From positions 124,001 to 188,000 of the forward strand of contig PGZZ01000006.1 in the NCBI GenBank assembly GCA_002841545.1: a stretch of 64,000 bases of DNA, in the 5' to 3' direction. Positions 58,985 to 64,000 of this stretch are shown here, one piece after another. The first letter of the stretch is position 1; every line of letters starts with the position of its first letter. The stretch comes from Firmicutes bacterium HGW-Firmicutes-16. Lineage in GTDB: Bacteria > Bacillota > Clostridia > Oscillospirales > Oscillospiraceae. The notes beneath the pieces were generated by a model, which saw only the letters and a list, made by a program, of their open reading frames with translations, searched no databases and was not told where the DNA came from. The translations under genes were made by a program, and so were the position numbers.

Positions 58985-59851
58985 ATGAAAAGTATCATGC
59001 GGCGTGTCGACCGCTTCTGCCTGACGCATCCGAGTTTCGGAATCAGAAATCTTATGATTTATATTATAACCGGTAATGTGCTGGTTTGGATTTTCAGCAT
59101 GATGGACAGGTCTGGAAAGCTGCTCGAGCTTGTCCGGTTCAGCGCCGAGGCCATTTTTACCAGGGGAGAGGTCTGGAGGCTCGTCACATTCATCTTTGTG
59201 CCGACTACCTCGACATCTTCCTTTAGAGCGATTATTATGTTTGCCTTTGTGATGTACTGCTACTATCAGTTCGGCAAACTGCTTGAGCAATATTGGGGCG
59301 CGGGGAAGTTCACAATATTTTATCTTAGTGGTGTGTTGTTCAACGTTTTATTCGGTACGGTCATATGGCTTATAACAGGAATAAACATGAGTATCGATAC
59401 CTTTTATCTCAACTTCACACTGTATTTTGCATTCGCGACGCTTTTTCCCGACACAATGGTTTTGTTTTTTGGTATTATCCCACTTAAAGCAAAATGGATA
59501 GCATTTGCCGAAGCAGCTTACTTCGCTTATATAATGATTTCCAAACCATTTCCGATTAACCTTCTTCCCCTTATCGCGGTGCTGAACTATTTAATTTTCT
59601 GTGGTGGCTGGTTGTTTGACATGGTGCGTCCGTCTCGCATACAGCAAAAACAAACAACTATAAATTTTAAAAAGGCGGCTAAGAAGTATAATCGCGAGCA
59701 GGCGGCGAAGCCCTATAACCGCAAATGCGAGGTATGCGGCAGAACAGACAGGGACAATCCGAACCTTGAGTTCCGTTTTTGCTCAAAGTGCGGGGGCTAT
59801 CACTGTTTCTGCGCCGACCATATCAACAGCCATGTACATTTTAAGGAGTAA
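58985..59851 (+). CDS. Rhomboid-like membrane protein with C-terminal zinc ribbon
   Basis: 288 residues. Six hydrophobic segments in rhomboid order (LMIYIITGNVLVWIFSM; GEVWRLVTFIFVP; FVMYCYYQFGKLLEQYWG; FYLSGVLFNVLFG; FTLYFAFATLFPDTMVLFF), but the catalytic GxSG serine position reads YLNFTLYFAF and no clear His follows. It is probably an inactive rhomboid (pseudoprotease). The C-terminus adds a cysteine/histidine zinc ribbon (CEVCGRT..FCSKCGGYHCFCADH). AGGAACG upstream. Confidence 0.8.
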   Translation: MKSIMRRVDRFCLTHPSFGIRNLMIYIITGNVLVWIFSMMDRSGKLLELVRFSAEAIFTRGEVWRLVTFIFVPTTSTSSFRAIIMFAFVMYCYYQFGKLLEQYWGAGKFTIFYLSGVLFNVLFGTVIWLITGINMSIDTFYLNFTLYFAFATLFPDTMVLFFGIIPLKAKWIAFAEAAYFAYIMISKPFPINLLPLIAVLNYLIFCGGWLFDMVRPSRIQQKQTTINFKKAAKKYNREQAAKPYNRKCEVCGRTDRDNPNLEFRFCSKCGGYHCFCADHINSHVHFKE

Positions 59852-59854
59852 GTA

Positions 59855-60355
59855 ATGCAAATTAAATTAGATACCGAAAGACTGGAGCTTATTGTTCTAG
59901 ACGCGCCTCAACTGCGGCTCTGGTTTAATGACCTTCCCGCACTCGAAAAAGAGCTTGACTGCACATATAAGGCAGAAGCGCTGGAGGGGCATTTCCTAGA
60001 AATCATCCAAGGACAGGCAAAGCTAACCGAGGAGAACGCGGAAAAATACTACTGGTACAGCTTCTGGTTTTTAATTAGAAAGAGCGACAGAACCGTTGTC
60101 GGCTCCGCGGACTTCAAGAAAGGACCCAACGATAAAGGTGAGGTCGAAATCGGTTACGGACTCGGCAAGGAGTTTGAGCATAACGGCTACATGACCGAAG
60201 CGGTGCGTGCGATGTGCGCCTGGGCAAAGCAGCAGCCGGATATTGCGTATGTAACCGCCGAGACGCTGCTCGATAATCAGCCGTCCCAGAACATACTCAA
60301 ACGCTGCGGCTTCGTAGAAACCAGCCGCGGGGAAACATTGTGGTGGAAGGTGTAA
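59855..60355 (+). CDS. GNAT-family N-acetyltransferase
   Basis: 166 residues: LDTERLELIVLDAPQLRLW.., FWFLIRKSDRTVVGSADFKKGPNDKGEVEIGYGLGKEFEHNGYMTEAVRAMCAWAKQQPDIAYVTAETLLDNQPSQNILKRCGFVETSRG. The GNAT acetyl-CoA site (GYGLGKEFEHNGYMTEAV) and the NQPSQNILKRCGF helix are clear; closest to RimJ/RimL-type enzymes. Starts 3 bases after the rhomboid-like gene, so co-expressed. Acceptor unknown. Confidence 0.9.
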   Translation: MQIKLDTERLELIVLDAPQLRLWFNDLPALEKELDCTYKAEALEGHFLEIIQGQAKLTEENAEKYYWYSFWFLIRKSDRTVVGSADFKKGPNDKGEVEIGYGLGKEFEHNGYMTEAVRAMCAWAKQQPDIAYVTAETLLDNQPSQNILKRCGFVETSRGETLWWKV

Positions 60356-60370
60356 ATATACAATGTGTAA

Positions 60371-60412
60371 AAATGGGATACATCACTAAAAGTGACGTAT
60401 CCCATTTTTTAT
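60371..60412 (+). terminator. Terminator of the rhomboid-GNAT operon
   Basis: AATGGGATAC..TCAC pairs with GTGA..GTATCCCATT around TAAAA, followed by TTTTATTATT; also usable leftward for the convergent gene ending at 60415. Confidence 0.93.
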
Positions 60413-60414
60413 TA

Positions 60415-61545
60415 TTATTTCCGACTCTCCAGCAGTTCCCTGAACGCTTCGACGCGGAGGGCGAGCTGACCCTGCTGACTCATCAGCACCTGACGCTCAA
60501 GAGAAATACTCGGTATGCCTTGCTCTTTAAAGAGAGCTTCAAGAACATAGGTCTCAACGTCCCATTTGCCGCAGTGCTGCATACGAACGATAATAACGCC
60601 GTCTGCCTTATATTCCTCGGCAGCAGCGAGTATGTATTCGTGAATATCGTCGCTTCCATCCATCATTCGCGGGCAGGAGGAGCGGGTTAGGTAGTATTTC
60701 GCAATTGAACCCGCAACATCATTTTCGTCGTAGATGAGCTCATCGTGCAGAAATCTCAGTCCAAAGCTGTTGAGGTCTGCTACGACCAGAAGTCCGCAGT
60801 CCTCAATTGCTTTGACGTATTCGGGATCGTCTATCGCACTTCCCGCGAGCATTACGCGTGCCTTGTAATTCGTTATCGGCTCGCGGTTTTTAAGGTCGGC
60901 AAGAATGTCCTTTAAGAACGCTATGTATTCCTCAATTGGCATCTGAGTTGCCGCAAGCGTGATTTTGAGTGTATCCGCGCCGCTTATGACGGGGAACTCC
61001 GCCTTGTGCAGGTCATAAATCTGCTTTACGAGCCGTCGTGCCTCGTTATAGGTATCGACACTTTTTTTCAGCTTTTCGTTTGTGATTTCGTTGCCGGTGA
61101 TCTTTTCAAGCTCCTCGCGCAGTTCGTCAAGCTCGCTGCCGAAATAATTATACGACGCTGAGTTCACCATTTTCGGAGCTACGACCTCATAAAGGAACTG
61201 AGGCTTATTCTCGCGTGTCGTGATAATTTTCCAGTTCGTAATGACGCTTGACGATTCGCCGCAGCCGTTGGAGGTTACAAGTCCGTCGAGCTCATAGGTG
61301 CCGTCGATAAGATATTGGAGTATCGATGACAGGAAGCCGCAGGAATCCTCACCCACACAGGCGGCGCTATCCGCGCAGCTTTTACAGCCGGTCGCTCTGA
61401 GTCTGACGGGGAGAGACCCCGCCGCGTGCAGCATTTCGAAGGGCGCGTGGCAACAGACGATGCCGAGCGCTTTCTTTCCGGATGCCCGCCACTGCTTTAT
61501 TTTATCTGTACTGAGCTCGCAGCTCAACTGTTCAAGTTTGTCCAT
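60415..61545 (-). CDS. 2-hydroxyacyl-CoA dehydratase subunit D-like protein
   Basis: 376 residues. KKALGIVCCHAPFEMLHAAGSLPVRLRATGCKSCADSAACVGEDSCGFLSSILQYLIDG and GLVTSNGCGESS place it in the HgdB/FldC family (PF06050). Members hold a [4Fe-4S] cluster and, with an activator ATPase, dehydrate 2-hydroxyacyl-CoA in amino-acid fermentation, or act in benzoyl-CoA reduction. No second subunit or activator gene is next to it, so this may be a stand-alone member of unknown substrate. Its ATG is preceded by AGGAGACAAAT. Confidence 0.88.
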   Translation of the reverse strand: MDKLEQLSCELSTDKIKQWRASGKKALGIVCCHAPFEMLHAAGSLPVRLRATGCKSCADSAACVGEDSCGFLSSILQYLIDGTYELDGLVTSNGCGESSSVITNWKIITTRENKPQFLYEVVAPKMVNSASYNYFGSELDELREELEKITGNEITNEKLKKSVDTYNEARRLVKQIYDLHKAEFPVISGADTLKITLAATQMPIEEYIAFLKDILADLKNREPITNYKARVMLAGSAIDDPEYVKAIEDCGLLVVADLNSFGLRFLHDELIYDENDVAGSIAKYYLTRSSCPRMMDGSDDIHEYILAAAEEYKADGVIIVRMQHCGKWDVETYVLEALFKEQGIPSISLERQVLMSQQGQLALRVEAFRELLESRK

Positions 61546-61557
61546 ATTTGTCTCCTA

Positions 61558-61594
61558 AAAAAGGTGCCGCCATATACGAGCGGCACCTTGGTTT
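61558..61594 (-). terminator. Terminator of upp
   Basis: AAGGTGCCGC pairs with GCGGCACCTT around CATATACGA; A/T tracts on both sides. It lies between upp and the dehydratase-like gene. Confidence 0.9.
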
Positions 61595-61601
61595 ATTTAA
61601 A

Positions 61602-62231
61602 TTACTTCGTGCCGAAGATTCTGTCGCCTGCGTCGCCAAGACCGGGGACAATGTAGCCATGTTCGTTAAGATGTGAGTCCTTCGCCGCGACAAAAATATC
61701 TACGTCGGGATGATCGTCCTGGACCTTATTAATACCCTCGGGTGCGCCGATTATGCACATGAGCTTGATGTGCTTGCAGCCGTATTCCTTAAGGAAGGTG
61801 ATTGCGGCAGTTGCGCTTCCGCCGGTTGCGAGCATGGGGTCAACTATGATAACGTCGCGCTCTGCGATGTCTTTCGGCATTTTGCAGTAATACTTAACAG
61901 GGAGAAGTGTTTCGGGATCGCGGTAAAGTCCGATGTGACCGACCTTTGCATTGGGGACAAGAGTGAGCATACCGTCGACCATACCGAGACCTGCGCGGAG
62001 AATGGGAACAACCGCGAGCTTTTTGCCGGAAATGCGCCTAACCTTTGCTCTTGCGACAGGAGTTTCGATTTCGAACTCCTCGAGTGGAAGGTCACGGGTT
62101 GCCTCATAGCACATAAGTGTTGCGATTTCGGAAACAAGCTCACGGAATTCCTTAACGCTTGTGTCTTTCTCGCGCATAATGGAAAGCTTGTGCTGGATAA
62201 GCGGATGGTCGAAAACAGTTACTTTACTCAT
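61602..62231 (-). CDS. upp: Uracil phosphoribosyltransferase
   Basis: 209 residues. [31 protein letters not shown] and the PRPP loop [26 protein letters not shown] are diagnostic; C-terminal [17 protein letters not shown] is the uracil-binding end. Converts uracil and PRPP to UMP in salvage. Full length. Confidence 0.97.
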   Translation of the reverse strand: MSKVTVFDHPLIQHKLSIMREKDTSVKEFRELVSEIATLMCYEATRDLPLEEFEIETPVARAKVRRISGKKLAVVPILRAGLGMVDGMLTLVPNAKVGHIGLYRDPETLLPVKYYCKMPKDIAERDVIIVDPMLATGGSATAAITFLKEYGCKHIKLMCIIGAPEGINKVQDDHPDVDIFVAAKDSHLNEHGYIVPGLGDAGDRIFGTK

Positions 62232-62265
62232 AGTAATTCTCCCTTTATTTTATCTGTGAAACAAG

Positions 62266-62964
62266 TTACTTTCCGAAAACTCTATCCTGCCGCTCTCGTT
62301 CGGCCTGACTCAAACGCAGGTAGACCGGAAGCAACTCATGGACGGATTGAGCGTTCTCTCTCTTTGCCGCCATGCAGACGCCCCATGCGGATTGGTGCCG
62401 AAGGGGCTCGGGCGCGATATGCGCATCAAGCTTTAAATTTTCCAAAGCATTATAACACATTGACGCCCCATCTCCAATAACAAAGACGGAATTATTTGTA
62501 TTTTCTATATCTTCCACTAATTTGGCTGTTCCGATTGCTCTATCCTCACAAAGACGAACTGGAATCCCGTCCTTTATGACGAAGTTCGCGTTGTAGAACT
62601 GACTGCGCTTTGCGTCCATGACGCAGCAGATTAGGCTGCCCTCGGGGAAAGCAACTCCGTTATATGCCATCGCCAGTAGGGTCGAAACCCCGCAGACGGG
62701 TTTATCAGCCGCCCACGCGAGACCCTTGACAGCGGAAACGCCGATGCGTATACCAGTAAAAGACCCAGGTCCTTGCGCTACGGCGATAAGGTCGATATCA
62801 GAAAGCGTAAGCGAGAGGTTTTTGAGCATGTCCTCCGCCATTGGAAGCAAGGTGCGGCTGTGGGTAAGGCCGCTGTTTTGAAAATGTTGTGAGATAAGTC
62901 CTATCTCATCACAGACCGCGACAGAGGCGGACTTTGCGCTCGATTCAAAGCCTAATATACGCAT
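62266..62964 (-). CDS. tsaB: tRNA t6A synthesis protein TsaB
   Basis: 232 residues: [58 protein letters not shown]. This is the ASKHA-fold partner of TsaD in N6-threonylcarbamoyl-adenosine formation on tRNAs reading ANN codons. Overlaps the tsaE stop (ATGA), so tsaD-tsaE-tsaB are one leftward operon. Confidence 0.95.
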   Translation of the reverse strand: MRILGFESSAKSASVAVCDEIGLISQHFQNSGLTHSRTLLPMAEDMLKNLSLTLSDIDLIAVAQGPGSFTGIRIGVSAVKGLAWAADKPVCGVSTLLAMAYNGVAFPEGSLICCVMDAKRSQFYNANFVIKDGIPVRLCEDRAIGTAKLVEDIENTNNSVFVIGDGASMCYNALENLKLDAHIAPEPLRHQSAWGVCMAAKRENAQSVHELLPVYLRLSQAERERQDRVFGK

Positions 62965-63401
62965 CAGTTATCCTCCTCGGGAGCTTCAACTGTAATTTTT
63001 CGGTCGGTGTCCGAGAACTTGTCGATTGTGACCTTAGTTTCGGAACCGTCAAAGGCGTCGGTGACATTTTCGCTCCATTCAACGACGCAGACTCCGCCGC
63101 GGGCGAGGTAGTCCTCCCAACCAATGTCAAAAAGCTCATCCGAGCTCCTGAGACGGTACATATCAAAATGGAAAAGCTCAAGCGAGCCGCCGTATTCGTT
63201 AACGATTGTGAAGGTCGGGCTTGTGACACGGTCGCTTGACCCGAGTCCTCGCGCCATGCCGCGCACGAAAGCGGTTTTGCCCGCGCCAAGGTCGCCGTAA
63301 AGCGCGACGACGGAACCGGAATAGAGTGTCTTTGCAAGTGCCTGACCGACAAGCTCGGTTTCTTCAACTGAATGTGTGATTACTTCCATAGTCATATCCA
63401 T
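62964..63401 (-). CDS. tsaE: tRNA t6A synthesis ATPase TsaE
   Basis: About 145 residues from the ATG encoding [11 protein letters not shown] (GGAG upstream in the tsaD 3' end). Walker [36 protein letters not shown] and [10 protein letters not shown] are the TsaE motifs; ATP binding regulates the TsaBD complex. The longer open frame to 63470 overlaps tsaD and is not used. Confidence 0.95.
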   Translation of the reverse strand: MDMTMEVITHSVEETELVGQALAKTLYSGSVVALYGDLGAGKTAFVRGMARGLGSSDRVTSPTFTIVNEYGGSLELFHFDMYRLRSSDELFDIGWEDYLARGGVCVVEWSENVTDAFDGSETKVTIDKFSDTDRKITVEAPEEDN

Positions 63402-63405
63402 AACA

Positions 63406-64000
63406 TTAAAGCTCCATGTTTGCGTAGGCGTTGAGGTCGCTCCCCGCCCTTGTGCCGGCAAGGAATTCATAATAGCCCTGACAGCCGATCATCGCGCCGT
63501 TATCACCGCAGAGGGAGAGGGGTGGGACAAATAGCTGTGCGCCCTCTTTTTCGGCAGCAATGCGAAAATCCTCGCGAATGCGGGAGTTCGCGGCAACGCC
63601 GCCCGCAACGGCAATTTTTTTATAACCTAGTTCGCGTGCGAGCTGCATCGTTCGGGGAACAAGGCTCTCGCTCACGGCGCGAGAAAAAGACGCGCAAAGC
63701 GATTCGCGGTCAAGCGTTTCGCCTTTCTGCTCAGCGTTGTGGACGAGATTAACTACTGAGGTTTTAAGCCCCGAAAAGCTCATGTCGTAGGGGTTGCCCT
63801 CAACATGGGAGCGGGGCAGGACGTATTTTGAGTCGTCGCCTGTTTTTGAAAGCGCGTCGACGTGCTTTCCGCCGGGATAGGGCAGGCCAAGCACTCGCGC
63901 AGTTTTGTCGAAGCATTCGCCTGCCGCGTCGTCTCGAGTCGCGCCGATTATCTTCATATCGGTGTAGCCGCGCACGTCGACGAGCATGGTGTTTCCGCCC
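63406..64000 (-). CDS. tsaD: tRNA t6A transferase TsaD (C-terminal part, runs off the window)
   Basis: About 198 codons visible; the start lies beyond the right edge. GGNTMLVDVRGYTDMKIIGATRDDAAGECFDKTARVLGLPYPGG, NPYDMSFSGLKTSVVN, KIAVAGGVAANSRIRE and SLCGDNGAMIG are conserved TsaD blocks, the last with the metal-binding Asp. TsaD transfers the threonylcarbamoyl group to A37 of tRNA. Stop is 5 bases before the tsaE start. Confidence 0.95.
   Translation of the reverse strand, partial: GGNTMLVDVRGYTDMKIIGATRDDAAGECFDKTARVLGLPYPGGKHVDALSKTGDDSKYVLPRSHVEGNPYDMSFSGLKTSVVNLVHNAEQKGETLDRESLCASFSRAVSESLVPRTMQLARELGYKKIAVAGGVAANSRIREDFRIAAEKEGAQLFVPPLSLCGDNGAMIGCQGYYEFLAGTRAGSDLNAYANMEL

Overview
The window looks like a chromosomal segment of a Gram-positive, Firmicutes/Clostridia-type bacterium. 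It has AGGAGG-type ribosome sites, lipoprotein-style secretion signals, an EF-G-like factor, a 2-hydroxyacyl-CoA dehydratase subunit and SleB-, Spo0A- and collagen-like proteins. Oscillospirales is my guess from gene content, not proven. An integrated element of about 48 kb fills roughly 262-48443. It is bounded by an exact 47-base duplication of the 3' half of tRNA-Pro(GGG): attL at 262-308 and attR at 48397-48443 inside the intact tRNA.

Left to right, the element starts with a tyrosine integrase and a leftward lysogeny block: a lipoprotein, a zinc-ribbon membrane protein, an Ltp-type superinfection-exclusion-like protein, an ImmA/IrrE protease and a repressor. A divergent operator region with five GATTACR sites follows. 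Next comes the rightward early/replication block (Cro-like and HTH proteins, SMC-like ATPase, Sak4-like ATPase, DUF669, superfamily 2 helicase, primase-helicase, a GGGGTCAA iteron array with a long palindrome, RusA, a secreted SleB-like hydrolase, an ArpU-like regulator). A 1.4-kb region without large genes holds repeats, hairpins and two possible tiny peptides. The late block combines a lambda-type head (ParB-methyltransferase, Nu1-like small terminase, GpA large terminase, lambda portal, protease, HK97-fold capsid) with a P2-type contractile tail (sheath, tube, E/E' frameshift, tape measure, X, D, V, U, W, J, I, fibre) and lysis genes. The tape-measure frame is broken, so the prophage may be defective. 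A host-like cassette (NTF2-like, DUF3267, HTH-membrane protein) splits the tail operon.

The right end of the element (39.6-48.4 kb) is a cargo zone of composite origin. It carries an AbiF-type gene followed by a promoter-hairpin-terminator unit resembling an abiF-associated RNA, a fossil attachment core from tRNA-Tyr, small unknown genes, two collagen/jelly-roll surface proteins (one frameshifted by 5 nt) and a decayed second copy of the tRNA-Pro attachment arm at 45.2-45.4 kb. Between that fossil and the real attR is a 2.9-kb island with an ECF sigma factor, DUF3006 protein, anti-sigma-like membrane protein, a small secreted protein and a stand-alone Spo0A DNA-binding domain. The anti-sigma-like and secreted-protein genes share an identical two-part promoter motif, so I infer a self-contained sigma-factor regulon.

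From the tRNA onwards (48.4-64 kb) the window is ordinary chromosome: PQQ-propeller protein, DUF4358 lipoprotein, SGNH hydrolase, EF-G-like GTPase, a P-type-ATPase-like protein lacking the catalytic motif, RlmB, MetK, a rhomboid-like protein, GNAT acetyltransferase, HgdB-like dehydratase subunit, Upp, and the TsaB-TsaE-TsaD cluster running off the right edge.
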